This document shows, piece after piece, positions 6,705 to 15,706 of a stretch of DNA of 64,000 nucleotides (positions are counted from its first letter, which is position 1; each line of letters starts with the position of its first letter). This stretch comes from Paenibacillus sp. FSL H7-0737 (GTDB taxonomy: Bacteria; Bacillota; Bacilli; Paenibacillales; Paenibacillaceae). Where the stretch lies: the NCBI RefSeq assembly GCF_000758545.1, contig NZ_CP009279.1, positions 4,216,001-4,280,000 of the forward strand, read 5' to 3'. The notes beneath the pieces were generated by a model that saw only the letters and a program-made list of their open reading frames with translations, searched no databases and was not told the origin of the DNA. The position numbers and the translations under genes were made by a program.

Positions 6705-8222
6705 TTACAGTTTGTAAATCTCCGTATACTTCGCTTCTAAATAATCAGCTAAATAATCTGGACTCAGTGGTTCCCCCGTTACTTGCTCAATAATTTGTGA
6801 AGGCGTTAAGCTATTGCCGAAACGATAGATCTTATCGGTTAGCCACTCTTTAATAGGTAGTAGGTTCCCTGCAGCAATTAACTCATCAAACTCCGGTAAC
6901 TCTTTGCGAAGTGTATTCAGAATCTGTGCAGCGTACATATTACCTAAGGAGTAGGAAGCAAAGTATCCGAAATCCCCGCCAGACCAATGGACATCTTGCA
7001 GCACACCAAGTGCGTTAGAAGGCGGAGTAATACCCAGATACTCTTGATACTTAGCATTCCATACTTGAGGCAAGTCTTTTACAGAAAGGCCTTCATTAAA
7101 AATAAGCTTCTCGATCTCATAACGCACGATAATGTGCAGATTGTATGTAAGCTCATCTGCTTCGATGCGGATAAATGAGTTCTCCACGCTGTTGATCGCC
7201 CGGTAGAAATCTTCCAACTCCACATTTGCAAGCTGTTCCGGGAATTGTTGTTGAAGATCCCCGTAATAACGTTGCCAGAAAGCCCGGCTGCGTCCGATCA
7301 TGTTCTCCCATAGTCTCGACTGAGATTCATGAATCCCCATCGATGCACCTTGTGCCAGTGGTGTTCCAACAAAATCCTTGCTGATATTTTGCTCATAAAG
7401 CGCATGTCCACCTTCATGTAGTGAGCTGAATATGGCACTAGTCACATTATCAAGCAGATAAGCGGTTGTAATACGAACGTCGCCTGGATTCAATCCTGTT
7501 GCAAAAGGATGCACACTCTCATCTAAACGACCTGCGTCAAAATCGTAGCCCATTTGCTCTAAAATAAAGTTGCCGAACTTTTCCTGCTGTTCTTTAGGGA
7601 AGATCTGCTGTAAGAAGCTTGTGTCTGGTTTATTGGGCGAAGCAGCGATAGCTTCTACCAATGGCACCAAACGGCTGCGCAGGCGGCTGAATACTCCATC
7701 CACTTTTTCTACCGTAAGATCAGGCTCATACATATCAAGAAGCGTATCGTACCGCGTTCCTTTTACACCCCAATAATCGATAAATTCTTGCTTTAGAGCA
7801 ACTATCTTGCTTAAGTAAGGTTCAAAAGTAGCGAAATCATCATTCTCCTTGGCTTCTTCCCAGATGGTTTGGGAATGTGCGGACAGGACAGCGTACTCCT
7901 CAAATCTTTTGGAAGGGATGCTCTTGCTGCGCTCATATTCTTTACGGCAATCGGTAACGATCTTCTTCTGATCATGTGATAGCTGGGAAATCACTTCAGG
8001 ACGGGTAAAAAATGTTGTAAAATCTCCCATTTCCTCCGAAATTCCGAGTCTGAACAGTTCTCCACTCAGCATCCCAATCGTACCCGAACGAACCTCTACT
8101 CCCTTACGTGGCGCACCGGTGCGTAAATCCCAGTGAAGTAATTCTATGGCCTCTGAATATCCACTTATTTTTGATAATAACTCGCTAAATTTCTCCCACT
8201 GTTCCTTCACTTGCTGTTCCAT
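6705..8222 (-). CDS. M32-family metallocarboxypeptidase (Taq type)
   Basis: 505 residues from the ATG at 8222, which has AGGTG upstream; a longer frame adds an implausible basic tail. It carries the zinc site HEGGHALYEQ (HExxH type) near residue 270 and the downstream ESQSRLWENMIGRS, in which the third ligand Glu lies, as in Thermus aquaticus carboxypeptidase Taq and B. subtilis YpwA. It is predicted to be a cytoplasmic, all-helical enzyme that removes C-terminal residues from peptides. It is followed by the HlyIII gene 50 bases on, with no obvious terminator, so the two may be cotranscribed. Confidence 0.95.
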   Translation of the reverse strand: MEQQVKEQWEKFSELLSKISGYSEAIELLHWDLRTGAPRKGVEVRSGTIGMLSGELFRLGISEEMGDFTTFFTRPEVISQLSHDQKKIVTDCRKEYERSKSIPSKRFEEYAVLSAHSQTIWEEAKENDDFATFEPYLSKIVALKQEFIDYWGVKGTRYDTLLDMYEPDLTVEKVDGVFSRLRSRLVPLVEAIAASPNKPDTSFLQQIFPKEQQEKFGNFILEQMGYDFDAGRLDESVHPFATGLNPGDVRITTAYLLDNVTSAIFSSLHEGGHALYEQNISKDFVGTPLAQGASMGIHESQSRLWENMIGRSRAFWQRYYGDLQQQFPEQLANVELEDFYRAINSVENSFIRIEADELTYNLHIIVRYEIEKLIFNEGLSVKDLPQVWNAKYQEYLGITPPSNALGVLQDVHWSGGDFGYFASYSLGNMYAAQILNTLRKELPEFDELIAAGNLLPIKEWLTDKIYRFGNSLTPSQIIEQVTGEPLSPDYLADYLEAKYTEIYKL

Positions 8223-8385
8223 TTTATTACACCTGCTTTCTCTGTTTTGCCGACTCCTCTTGATGATACTTTTTTGAATGAGTATAATCAACTTCAGAGA
8301 TTACATCTCTAATTTAAAATATTCAATGGGTTACATAAGAAGCAGATCTTGCTTCGCACAAAATTCAAAGGAGCGTGAACAGGCT

Positions 8386-8721
8386 ATGATGATTCAAGTT
8401 ACACCTCTCGCAGAAAGGAAGTTGAAGGAAAGGCTTGAAGATCGGCCAGGATTTTTCAAGCTCTTTTATGATACGGAAGGCTGCGGGTGTGACGGAATTA
8501 ATGTATTACTGATTGTTTCAGAAGTGGAGGACGGCGATTCCAGGATGGAAAGTGATTCCCTTCCCTTTATCGTAAGCCGTCAGCAGGAAATCTTTTATGA
8601 GGACAAGATGCGTCTGGATGCCGAGGAAAGATTCTCTTCCTTTAAGCTAGACAGTGATTCACAGATTTACGGAAAAAATATCCTGGTAAGAGATATGCGT
8701 AATGTAAGTACAATTCAGTGA
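8386..8721 (+). CDS. HesB/IscA-like iron-sulfur cluster biosynthesis protein
   Basis: 111 residues from ATG 8386, with AAAGGAG 12 bases upstream (the following ATG is also possible). It has the Fe-S_biosyn fold pattern: VTPLAERKLKERL, FKLFYDTEGCGCDGINVLLI, and a C-terminal strand segment. The Cys-Gly-Cys (CGC) sits inside the domain rather than at the C-terminus as in A-type carriers, similar to B. subtilis YqkB. It may bind a cluster or iron, but its role is uncertain. A carbonic anhydrase gene follows 21 bases later, probably in one transcript. Confidence 0.8.
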   Translation: MMIQVTPLAERKLKERLEDRPGFFKLFYDTEGCGCDGINVLLIVSEVEDGDSRMESDSLPFIVSRQQEIFYEDKMRLDAEERFSSFKLDSDSQIYGKNILVRDMRNVSTIQ

Positions 8722-8742
8722 TTTTAGGGAGGAAGAATAGCC

Positions 8743-9303
8743 ATGAGCCATGTATCCGATATTATTAACTTTAATAAGAGTTTTGTAGAGAATAAAGAGT
8801 ATGAAGCGTATTTAACAAGCCGCTATCCAGATAAAAAAATGTTGATTATCACTTGTATGGATACCCGTCTGGTTGAACTATTACCAAAAGCGATGAATTT
8901 TAAGAACGGTGATGTCAAAATCATCAAAAATGCCGGAGCGGTTATTTCTCAGCCCTTTGGTAGTGTTATGCGTAGTGTCATGGTTGCGTTATATGAACTT
9001 GACGCGGAGGAAGTTATCGTTGTTGGGCACTATGAATGCGGTATGGCTTCCCTCAATGCAGATCATATGATCAATTCCATAAAAGAACGCGGAGTATCCG
9101 AAGAGGTGCTAAACACGCTGGAGAATTCCGGGATCAAGCTTACCAAGTGGTTACGCGGGTTTGACAATATCCAAGAAGGGGTATCCCAAACTGTGAATCT
9201 GATCAATAAGCATCCATTACTACCCCCAAATGTACCAGTGCATGGCATGATCATCGATCCGGCTACCGGAGCGCTTGAGCTTGTCGTTGATGGGTATAAA
9301 TGA
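8743..9303 (+). CDS. Beta-carbonic anhydrase
   Basis: 186 residues; interconverts CO2 and bicarbonate. The zinc and catalytic ligands are visible: CMDTRL (Cys-x-Asp-x-Arg) near residue 39 and HYECGM (His-x-x-Cys) near residue 96, with the family's KNAGAVI between them. Length and order match B. subtilis YtiB-type enzymes. It has GGGAGGA before the ATG and a strong terminator downstream. It is probably cotranscribed with the Fe-S protein upstream. Confidence 0.95.
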   Translation: MSHVSDIINFNKSFVENKEYEAYLTSRYPDKKMLIITCMDTRLVELLPKAMNFKNGDVKIIKNAGAVISQPFGSVMRSVMVALYELDAEEVIVVGHYECGMASLNADHMINSIKERGVSEEVLNTLENSGIKLTKWLRGFDNIQEGVSQTVNLINKHPLLPPNVPVHGMIIDPATGALELVVDGYK

Positions 9304-9332
9304 TTTAAGTAACTACCTTCTATCTGCTAATT

Positions 9333-9361
9333 GCGTGGATCCTGGATCCACGCTTTTTTTC
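9333..9361 (+). terminator. Rho-independent terminator
   Basis: GCGTGGATCC / GGATCCACGC followed by seven T, 30 bases after the carbonic anhydrase stop. Confidence 0.9.
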
Positions 9362-9495
9362 TGATTAAAAAAGTATAAATTATGACAAGCATATACTTTC
9401 TTATATTTTAAATAAAAATTGAAACCTAGTAGGACTAGCTGCGTAATACTGAACATGCACACAAATTCATACTCACAGGAGGGTTTTCGTACTAA

Positions 9496-9933
9496 ATGAA
9501 ACCAATGAAACGCGTAATGATGATTGTAATGGCCTTTACTCTATTTTTCGCCGTAGCTACCCCGAACTTTGTGGATGCGAAGCGAGGTGGTGGCGGTTTT
9601 AAATCCGGCACTCGCAGCTATTCAACAACTCCAAAAAAATCAACAACCGATAACGTAAGAAAAAGCGATAGCACTAAAAGCTCCACAGCAGGATCTACTG
9701 CGAATACGAAACGGGGATTCTTCAGCGGTGGTGGCTTAATGAAAGGTATGATGATCGGTGGTTTGGCTGGGTTACTGTTCGGCGGAATGTTCGCCGGTAT
9801 GGGTGCCTTCGGTAACATTCTAGGATTCGTCATTAATATGCTTGCTATCTATGTGCTCGTAATGCTCGTGATGTCCTTCTTCCGTCGCAGAAAAGAACGT
9901 CGTCGCTTAGAAGATCAAGGTGGGCGTTACTAA
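9496..9933 (+). CDS. Glycine-rich exported/membrane protein (Tim44-N-like)
   Basis: 145 residues. A signal peptide (positions 1-28, MKRVMMIVMAFTLFF... cut near VDA-KRG) precedes a Gly/Ser/Thr/Lys-rich linker. Then comes a hydrophobic pair of segments with GLMKGMMIGGLAGLLFGGMF, and a second helix ending in RRRKERRR. The 'GGGL-GG-GLLFGG' stretch followed by a helix and arginines resembles the N-terminal half of bacterial Tim44-like proteins, but the Tim44 domain itself is absent. GGAGGG lies 12 bases before the ATG. The next gene overlaps by one base, so they are coupled. Function unknown. Confidence 0.65.
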   Translation: MKPMKRVMMIVMAFTLFFAVATPNFVDAKRGGGGFKSGTRSYSTTPKKSTTDNVRKSDSTKSSTAGSTANTKRGFFSGGGLMKGMMIGGLAGLLFGGMFAGMGAFGNILGFVINMLAIYVLVMLVMSFFRRRKERRRLEDQGGRY

Positions 9934-10226
9934 TGTCAACAATGGTTCTAAGCATGGATGAGATCATCAATGCCCTCTGCCTACACATGGCTGAACGTAA
10001 AGCGGTTCGCCCTGAAGATGTTCAAGTAGAACTGAGCTGGGAAGAAGACACCGGATACTCTGCTGAGGTTTGGGTACAGGGACGTAGTCAATATTTAGTT
10101 GAGTCCAACATGATCGAGGCGATTCTACGTTACATGCTTAGCGAATATGGCATTCGTGCATACCGCGAAGATGTAAGGCTAGACCTGGACGAGGAAATCA
10201 CTGCAATTGTAAATACAGGAAACTAA
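9933..10226 (+). CDS. YxcD-family (DUF2653) protein
   Basis: 97 residues, start overlapping the previous stop (TAATG). Acidic, soluble, with VLSMDEIINALCLHMAERK at the N-terminus and SQYLVESNMIEAILRYMLSE in the middle, as in B. subtilis YxcD and the DUF2653 family. No enzymatic motif is known. Translational coupling to the membrane protein upstream suggests a shared process, perhaps at the envelope. A terminator follows directly. Confidence 0.75.
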   Translation: MSTMVLSMDEIINALCLHMAERKAVRPEDVQVELSWEEDTGYSAEVWVQGRSQYLVESNMIEAILRYMLSEYGIRAYREDVRLDLDEEITAIVNTGN

Positions 10227-10230
10227 TAGT

Positions 10231-10267
10231 AAAAGGGACAACCCAAATGGTTGTCCCTTTTTTTTGT
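10231..10267 (+). terminator. Rho-independent terminator
   Basis: AAAGGGACAACC / GGTTGTCCCTTT with eight T in a row; could serve both the DUF2653 gene and, in reverse, the convergent S66 peptidase gene. Confidence 0.9.
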
Positions 10268-10273
10268 ATGCAT

Positions 10274-11290
10274 CTATTCATAGAAAAATTGCTTTACCGT
10301 TCCTACTCCGTCCGTCACATCAACTTCAGCGTACGCACCGTTAATCAGCGTAATTTGCGGTGGAATATGACCACAATCGATATCATACACAATAGGTACC
10401 TGGAGCTCCTCAGAAAGCTCTGCGTAGATGTCTTCGGCCGTGTAATTCTCTACTGGTCGATTAGCAGGACTTCTGCCAAACATAATGCCAGAACAATTCT
10501 CAAACCAACCTGCGAGCTTCATCTGAACTAATGACCTACGTACATCAACCGTATTCAGTTCGCAGTTTTCCAAATACCATAGGATCGGTTCATTGTTAAT
10601 CATTTGTTCTTGGAAATGCTGCAGATTGCCAAATGGTGTGCCAATCAGATGCCTAATTACATCTATACAGCCCCCTAGCAGACGCCCTTTCATAGTTACA
10701 GGACCAGAGGATACTGTCTTCCAACGGGTATCTTCTGTCAAGTGAAATACATAAGGCGTAGGAGCATCATGTTGCCATTCCCCCTGATATTTAAGCGATG
10801 AATGCTGGACAATAGAACCCCCTGCTTTCGTCTCTAGAACCGCTTCCCACATGGCTGTGGTATCATCTGAATACTCTCCTCTTAAATCAACAAGGTTAGT
10901 TCCGTGGGCCGTGGCAATCCCTGTTCTTAAAGTAACTGCAAGCAACAGCACGCTAATATCTGAATAACCTAAGATCCATTTGTCCTTCATGGTATCAAAA
11001 TCAATAAATTCAAGAACCTCAATTAATAACTCTCCGCCCCAAGGCGGAATAAGGATATCAATATGCTCACTGCCCATCATCTCGTTAAACTCCTGAGCAC
11101 GAACTTTGGCCGGTGCGGATTTGGCTTTCTCTTGCGTCCATACCGTATCCCCACAAATCATATTAAATCCTTTAGACTCTAAACGGCTTGAAGTAAGCTT
11201 AATTAACTCTGCATTTTGAGCGCCTACTCCAGATGAAGGTGCTGTTACCCCTATTGTCGCATTCTTGTTCAAAATCGGATATTTAATCAT
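10274..11290 (-). CDS. S66-family peptidase (LD-carboxypeptidase/MccF type)
   Basis: 338 residues. The S66 triad is readable: nucleophile Ser in ILGYSDISVLLLA, Glu in WYLENCE after GGCIDVIRHLIGTPFG, and His in DIDCGHIPPQITL. The N-terminal ATIGVTAPSSG is the family opening strand. S66 enzymes are LD-carboxypeptidases that trim murein tetrapeptides, or MccF-like immunity proteins that cleave microcin C. The long form (about 335-345 residues), with PPWGGELLIEVL, is closer to the MccF-like group. No toxin genes are adjacent, so I give only the family. Confidence 0.9.
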   Translation of the reverse strand: MIKYPILNKNATIGVTAPSSGVGAQNAELIKLTSSRLESKGFNMICGDTVWTQEKAKSAPAKVRAQEFNEMMGSEHIDILIPPWGGELLIEVLEFIDFDTMKDKWILGYSDISVLLLAVTLRTGIATAHGTNLVDLRGEYSDDTTAMWEAVLETKAGGSIVQHSSLKYQGEWQHDAPTPYVFHLTEDTRWKTVSSGPVTMKGRLLGGCIDVIRHLIGTPFGNLQHFQEQMINNEPILWYLENCELNTVDVRRSLVQMKLAGWFENCSGIMFGRSPANRPVENYTAEDIYAELSEELQVPIVYDIDCGHIPPQITLINGAYAEVDVTDGVGTVKQFFYE

Positions 11291-11342
11291 ATGACACCTC
11301 CAGTATTACAGCAATTATATCAAGAGTACACATCAATTACAC

Positions 11343-11400
11343 AAAAAAAGAACATGACTAGTCGCGTCAACGTACGATCGCAAAACCAGTACATGCTCTT
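11343..11400 (-). terminator. Terminator of the 124-aa Sm-like gene
   Basis: On the minus strand AGAGCATG and ACTGGT pair with ACTAGT and CATGTTCT (one bulged T, some G-U), followed by TTTTTTT. Confidence 0.75.
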
Positions 11401-11418
11401 ATTCAATAGAATTCAACT

Positions 11419-11793
11419 TTAGAGTAAAGAAATAGCAAGCAGTTCGAACAACACAAGCGGCAAGATCACATTATTATTAGGAGGACCTGGGTAAGGACCC
11501 GGGCCGGGATACGGACCATGACCATGACCCGGATGATACGGTTGGTAAGGGTTATAATATCCGCGTGGCATTTGCCCATTTACTGCAACGTTCAAATACA
11601 AATGTTTATTATCTACTCCGGCAATAGTGCCTTCATGCACTAAGCCATCTAAAGTCTGTACATTCACCCTATGGTTTAGGTAGGGCTTGCAAGATTGATG
11701 CAAGGAATCACGGACACCGTGCAGGTGCCGGATCACCGTAGGATCGGCCTGATAAATCACATTCTGCTCTTGCCCAGTGTTATATGTCGACAT
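11419..11793 (-). CDS. Sm-like protein with Pro/Gly/His-rich linker and hydrophobic C-tail
   Basis: 124 residues. An N-terminal helix (DPTVIRHLHGVRDSLHQSCK) leads into the Sm-like core HRVNVQTLDGLVHEGTIAG then VDNKHLYLNV, a low-complexity linker rich in Pro, Gly, His and Tyr (about residues 75-105), and an 18-residue hydrophobic C-terminal tail. Core and tail match the 75-residue protein at 829-1056; the linker is the main difference. GGAGGTC lies 11 bases upstream. A sigma-K-like motif precedes it. The overall plan resembles small spore-coat or DUF2642-type proteins, but I cannot assign a function. Confidence 0.75.
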   Translation of the reverse strand: MSTYNTGQEQNVIYQADPTVIRHLHGVRDSLHQSCKPYLNHRVNVQTLDGLVHEGTIAGVDNKHLYLNVAVNGQMPRGYYNPYQPYHPGHGHGPYPGPGPYPGPPNNNVILPLVLFELLAISLL

Positions 11794-11825
11794 GGATGCT
11801 CTGACCTCCGTAAATGGATTTGCTC

Positions 11826-11853
11826 CATTCTATGCAGAAGCCTATATCACGGT
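11826..11853 (-). promoter_or_regulatory. Candidate sigma-K promoter of the 124-aa Sm-like gene
   Basis: Minus strand AC (11852-11853), 17-base spacer, CATAGAATG (11826-11834): one mismatch to CATANNNTA. The -10 lies 33 bases before the ATG. Confidence 0.35.
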
Positions 11854-11872
11854 GCCTATTTGAGAGATATCC

Positions 11873-12223
11873 TTATACTGGAAGGGCTACCTTCTCAACT
11901 TTCACATTTACCGAAACAAGGGACAAGCCCATCATATTCTCCACAGCATTACGCACATTTTTTTGCAGCATATAACAGACCTCTTGAATCACACATCCGT
12001 AATTAACAATAACCCGCAGGTCGATGGCAACGTCTACTTCCTTCACTTCTACAGACAATCCTTTTTTCACATTTTTACCGCCCAAACGTTTGGCCCAGTT
12101 GTCCGAAATATTACTTCCTGACATCCCGGCAATACCTGGCGTTTCCAGAACCACCTGTCCAACGATCGATGTGACTACATCATCTGAGATATGAATTAAT
12201 CCTTGCTCCGTTCCTTCATTCAT
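11873..12223 (-). CDS. Asp23/Gls24-family (YloU-like) envelope stress protein
   Basis: 116 residues from the ATG at 12223, eight bases after GGAGG. Family features are GLIHISDDVVTSIVGQVVLETPGIAGMSG, then an amphipathic region and DVAIDLRVIVNYGCVIQEVCYMLQKNVRNAVENMMGL. Asp23/YloU proteins are alkaline-shock or envelope-associated scaffolds. It starts 35 bases after the AI-2E-family permease gene on the same strand and is probably cotranscribed with it. Confidence 0.88.
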   Translation of the reverse strand: MNEGTEQGLIHISDDVVTSIVGQVVLETPGIAGMSGSNISDNWAKRLGGKNVKKGLSVEVKEVDVAIDLRVIVNYGCVIQEVCYMLQKNVRNAVENMMGLSLVSVNVKVEKVALPV

Positions 12224-12258
12224 ATAAACAACCTCCATATTTGCTAATTTAAGAGATA

Positions 12259-13368
12259 TTAAAGGCTCTCCTCTACCTCTACTTCTACCTCTGACTCTGC
12301 CCTGTGGTTCTTAACAAACAAATTATACACTTTGGTCAAGAGGATTTTCACAATCATATACAATGGAATAATCAGCAATATCGCAATAATCCCGCCTATA
12401 TCTCCACCAACCAACACTAAGATGATCGTTGTCAGCGGATGAATATCAAGCTTTTTCCCAAAAATGTAGGGAGCAATCAGATTATCCTGAATTTGCTGCG
12501 CTACAAGAACGATGATGATGGACCATACTGCAATGGACGGCGATTGGATGAATCCGATAATGAAAATTGGGATACTGGAGAGAATTGCACCAATGAAAGG
12601 TACAAAATTCATCACAACAGCAATCACTGTCAACAACAATGCATACTGTAGTCCAATAATAAGGAAACCAATATACATCAGAACACCAAGTGCCAGATTG
12701 ACTAATACCCGACCAACAATGAATCCACTTAACGCACTGTCAATTTCACTCATCATTGTAGTCCCTTCTCCACGATACTTCTTTGGAAAGAAACTTACAA
12801 TCTTACGACCAAATTTCCCACCTTCCTTAAGCATGTAAAACAACATAATAGGAAAGGTAAATAAAATAATCGCGAAATTTGAAACAAAGGAGAATAGTCC
12901 CGTTACGTAGTTCGAAATCAGATTAAATCCTTTATTCAAATATTCAGTCAATTGGGAAGCAAGATCCATATCTGCTGGGATAATAGAAGCCAAGAATCCA
13001 CTGTCCTCGAGCCTCAATAACTGCTGATTCACGGCTGCGATCAGATTTGGCATATTATCGACAAAATTAATTAGCTGTGTTCGAAGTGAAGGCCATACTC
13101 CAATACTAAAACCAAACAAGAGCAATGCAATGACCACATATACGATGATGATCGCAACAGAGCGATTTAGTTTATATCTCTCCAAAGTATTGATTAGAGG
13201 TCGGAGTAAATAATAGAAAAATCCTGCCAACATTAAGGGCACGATAATAACATTAAACAAAGACAAGATTGGACTGAAAATAAAATTAACTTGTGAGCCT
13301 AAAAATACGATGCCTAACACCAAAAGGATCGCTATACAAACTCGAATAAATGTGTTCAGTTTAGCCAT
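12259..13368 (-). CDS. AI-2E-family transporter (PF01594 type)
   Basis: 369 residues with about eight membrane helices. Starts with a helix pair (VCIAILLVLGIVFLGSQ, IVPLMLAGFFYYLLRPLI), a long extracytoplasmic helical stretch, then GEGTTMMSEIDSALSGFIVGR and VMNFVPFIGAILSSIP, the family's conserved core, and ends with an acidic tail. Members export AI-2-like signals or act as Na+(Li+)/H+ antiporters; the substrate here is unknown. It follows a histidine kinase gene by 41 bases without a terminator, so the two-component system probably controls it. Confidence 0.9.
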   Translation of the reverse strand: MAKLNTFIRVCIAILLVLGIVFLGSQVNFIFSPILSLFNVIIVPLMLAGFFYYLLRPLINTLERYKLNRSVAIIIVYVVIALLLFGFSIGVWPSLRTQLINFVDNMPNLIAAVNQQLLRLEDSGFLASIIPADMDLASQLTEYLNKGFNLISNYVTGLFSFVSNFAIILFTFPIMLFYMLKEGGKFGRKIVSFFPKKYRGEGTTMMSEIDSALSGFIVGRVLVNLALGVLMYIGFLIIGLQYALLLTVIAVVMNFVPFIGAILSSIPIFIIGFIQSPSIAVWSIIIVLVAQQIQDNLIAPYIFGKKLDIHPLTTIILVLVGGDIGGIIAILLIIPLYMIVKILLTKVYNLFVKNHRAESEVEVEVEESL

Positions 13369-13409
13369 AGTTCTCTCCTATCTTCTATTTTCGGGTGTCT
13401 TTCATCTCG

Positions 13410-14828
13410 TTATTTGGGAATACGTATAGTGAATACCGTTGGTTCCTTCTTTCCGCGACTGAGATGAAGCGTTCCACCCATCTTCTCTGTATTTTTCATA
13501 GCAATGGATAAACCAAGACCCGTTCCACCTGTAGTTGACCGCGCTTTATCTCCTCGAACAAACGGATCAAAAAGCGTTGACCAAAGCTCTTCAGGAATGC
13601 CTACTCCGGTATCTGCAATTTCAATAGTAACCTCGCTCTCCGAGGGGATAACCTCCACTCGTAGATGAGTGCCTGGCGGATTATAGGTCAAAGCATTGGA
13701 GATCAAATTATGAACTACACTCGAGAGTAGCTCCGCATCGAAGCTTGCGAACACTTCCTGTTCAGGAACATTCAGCTGCAGGATGAAGTTCTTTTGTTCA
13801 ATCTCACCATAGGAGTCTGCAACGATTTCACGAATAAACTCGCCCAATTCATGACGCTCCATTCGTAGTAAAAAATCTGGGGAATCTATTTTAAGTAGCT
13901 CCACCATATTTTGAATCAGCTTGGTCACTTGCGAGGATTTATTATAGATATAGGTTAAATACCGTTTCTGGCGTTCTTCGTCCTCACCACGGCCTTCAAC
14001 CAACGCCTGTGCAAACCCCTGTATACTCGTAATGGGTGTCTTCAGATCATGAGAAAGATCAACCATCATGCGTTTCTTACTTTCTTCTGCTTGACGTTTT
14101 TCTTTCGTTGTCTTCTCGATTACGTCCGCCATATAATTAAAAGTCTCCCCAATTTGCGAAAATTCTTTCTCTGCATATAGCGAGATACGAGTATCATAAT
14201 TTCCTTCAATCATCTGCTTCAAACCAAGCGTAATAATACGCAGCGGCTTCCTGATTCTTCGTGCCACCCAATAGCTGTACACGATAATAAGCAAGAGAAC
14301 CATTCCAACTCCTAAAAAAACATAGTATGAAAGCGAGTGGTTGAAGTATTCAACTAATGGATCACTATTAATTGAAATGTCGATAACTTCTCTAGGGATT
14401 TTCAAAAGCAGCCACTCTGATTCATTCTCATTATTACGTGTAGTCAACGAGTAGAAGTACGCCTGATCTTCTCCGTTTTCCAGGTTATTTAAGAGCTGGT
14501 TGTCGGTATATTGTGTTACATCGTCTTTCTTCTCACCAACTACGTCGATGACCTTCTTGTCTTGACCCAAGATCTCAATCCACCCACCGCTACGCAGAAG
14601 CCGTTTGGTTTCTATCCCATGCTCCAGATTATCTCGATAGGCACTCGCTTCAACCTTCAAATCAGGATCAGCGATTTTATTTTTTTCGAACATATGGGTC
14701 ACATCAAGGTTAATGAACAAATAATAAACAATCACAAGAAAAAACAAAATGCAGATGAATAACAAAAAATCCAGCGTCAGCGATGATTGTAAAGGTCGTT
14801 GATCTCTATTGCTCCATAGGCGCTTCAA
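13410..14828 (-). CDS. Sensor histidine kinase, HAMP type
   Basis: 472 residues. TM1 near 18-40, an extracytoplasmic domain of about 125 residues, TM2 near 170-190 (YYVFLGVGMVLLLIIVYS), HAMP, and HisKA with DLSHDLKTPITSIQGFAQAL. HATPase_c boxes follow: N (HNLISNALTYNPPG), G1 (DTGVGIPEE), F and G2 (GGTGLGLSIAMK). The kinase overlaps the 3' end of its response regulator gene by 23 bases, a typical cotranscribed pair. The signal is unknown; downstream genes (AI-2E permease, Asp23) point to the cell envelope. Confidence 0.94.
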   Translation of the reverse strand: MKRLWSNRDQRPLQSSLTLDFLLFICILFFLVIVYYLFINLDVTHMFEKNKIADPDLKVEASAYRDNLEHGIETKRLLRSGGWIEILGQDKKVIDVVGEKKDDVTQYTDNQLLNNLENGEDQAYFYSLTTRNNENESEWLLLKIPREVIDISINSDPLVEYFNHSLSYYVFLGVGMVLLLIIVYSYWVARRIRKPLRIITLGLKQMIEGNYDTRISLYAEKEFSQIGETFNYMADVIEKTTKEKRQAEESKKRMMVDLSHDLKTPITSIQGFAQALVEGRGEDEERQKRYLTYIYNKSSQVTKLIQNMVELLKIDSPDFLLRMERHELGEFIREIVADSYGEIEQKNFILQLNVPEQEVFASFDAELLSSVVHNLISNALTYNPPGTHLRVEVIPSESEVTIEIADTGVGIPEELWSTLFDPFVRGDKARSTTGGTGLGLSIAMKNTEKMGGTLHLSRGKKEPTVFTIRIPK

Positions 14829-15510
14829 TTTTGTATCCCAGCCCTCTAATAGTCTTTAAATAAACCGGCTTTTTGGAATCTTCCTCGATCTTTTCCCGGA
14901 TATTACTGATATGTACCATGATACTATTATCCTCGTACACATAGAAATCTTCCCATACCGCCTCATATATTTTTTTTCGTGTAAAGACCCGACCCGGTTG
15001 TTTCATCATTAATTCCAGAATTTTGTACTCAGTAGAAGTAAGAACGACGGGTTCTCCTGAACGATAGAGCAGACACTGGCTTTGATCCAGCCTCAATTCT
15101 CCCAACACAATTTGTTCAGCTGCCTTTTCTTCAATAATCTGTGCGTCAAAATGATGTACCCGCCGCAGTAAAGCTCCTGCACGAGCTACAATTTCCAATG
15201 GATTAAACGGTTTAGAAATATAATCGTCGGCACCGAGTTCAAGTCCCAGTATTTTGTCGTAATGTTCGCTTTTTGCAGATAAAAACAACACCGGGAAATG
15301 ATGGAACTCACGAATTTTCTTCAATAATTGCAGTCCATCTAGACCAGGCATCATAATATCAAGAATCGCTAAATCAATTTTTTGGTTCTGCACTTGCATT
15401 AACGCTTCAGTCCCACTGTTCGCTTCCACAATGTTGTACTCTTTCTCTAAATATAATCTCAACAATTCCACAATTTCTGCTTCATCATCTGCGATTAGAA
15501 TTGTATACAC
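14806..15510 (-). CDS. OmpR-family response regulator
   Basis: 234 residues if the GTG at 15510 (MYTILIADDE) is used, with GGGGTGATT just upstream; a GTG three codons earlier would give 237. Receiver: acidic pocket ADDEAE, phosphoacceptor Asp in LAILDIMMPGLDG, Lys in ISKPFNPLE. A winged-helix DNA-binding domain follows (LTSTEYKILELMMKQPGRVF, YVYEDNSIMVHISNIREKIE, IRGLGYKIE). First gene of the apparent regulator-kinase-permease-Asp23 operon. Confidence 0.93.
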   Translation of the reverse strand: MYTILIADDEAEIVELLRLYLEKEYNIVEANSGTEALMQVQNQKIDLAILDIMMPGLDGLQLLKKIREFHHFPVLFLSAKSEHYDKILGLELGADDYISKPFNPLEIVARAGALLRRVHHFDAQIIEEKAAEQIVLGELRLDQSQCLLYRSGEPVVLTSTEYKILELMMKQPGRVFTRKKIYEAVWEDFYVYEDNSIMVHISNIREKIEEDSKKPVYLKTIRGLGYKIEAPMEQ

Positions 15511-15608
15511 AGTAATCACCCCATCTAACTATAATCTTCGATTATTAAACCCACCTAAACGCAATCTAAAGAATAGCTAAATTATTACATCCATCAAATT
15601 CTTGTATT

Positions 15609-15648
15609 TAAATAAAAATCGCACACAGGAACTCGTCCCATGTACGAT
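15609..15648 (-). terminator. Terminator of the DegV gene
   Basis: On the minus strand a 13-pair stem (ATCGTACATGGGA with TTCCTGTGTGCGAT) is followed by TTTTATTT. Confidence 0.7.
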
Positions 15649-15706
15649 CGTATAATTCCAGAAATCTGAACACCTGCTGGCAAATATAAACGCCCTCGGA
15701 GTCCTA

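Noticed and set aside
10247..10531. 94-codon plus-strand frame
   Set aside because: It is the antisense of the S66 peptidase gene and begins in a terminator.
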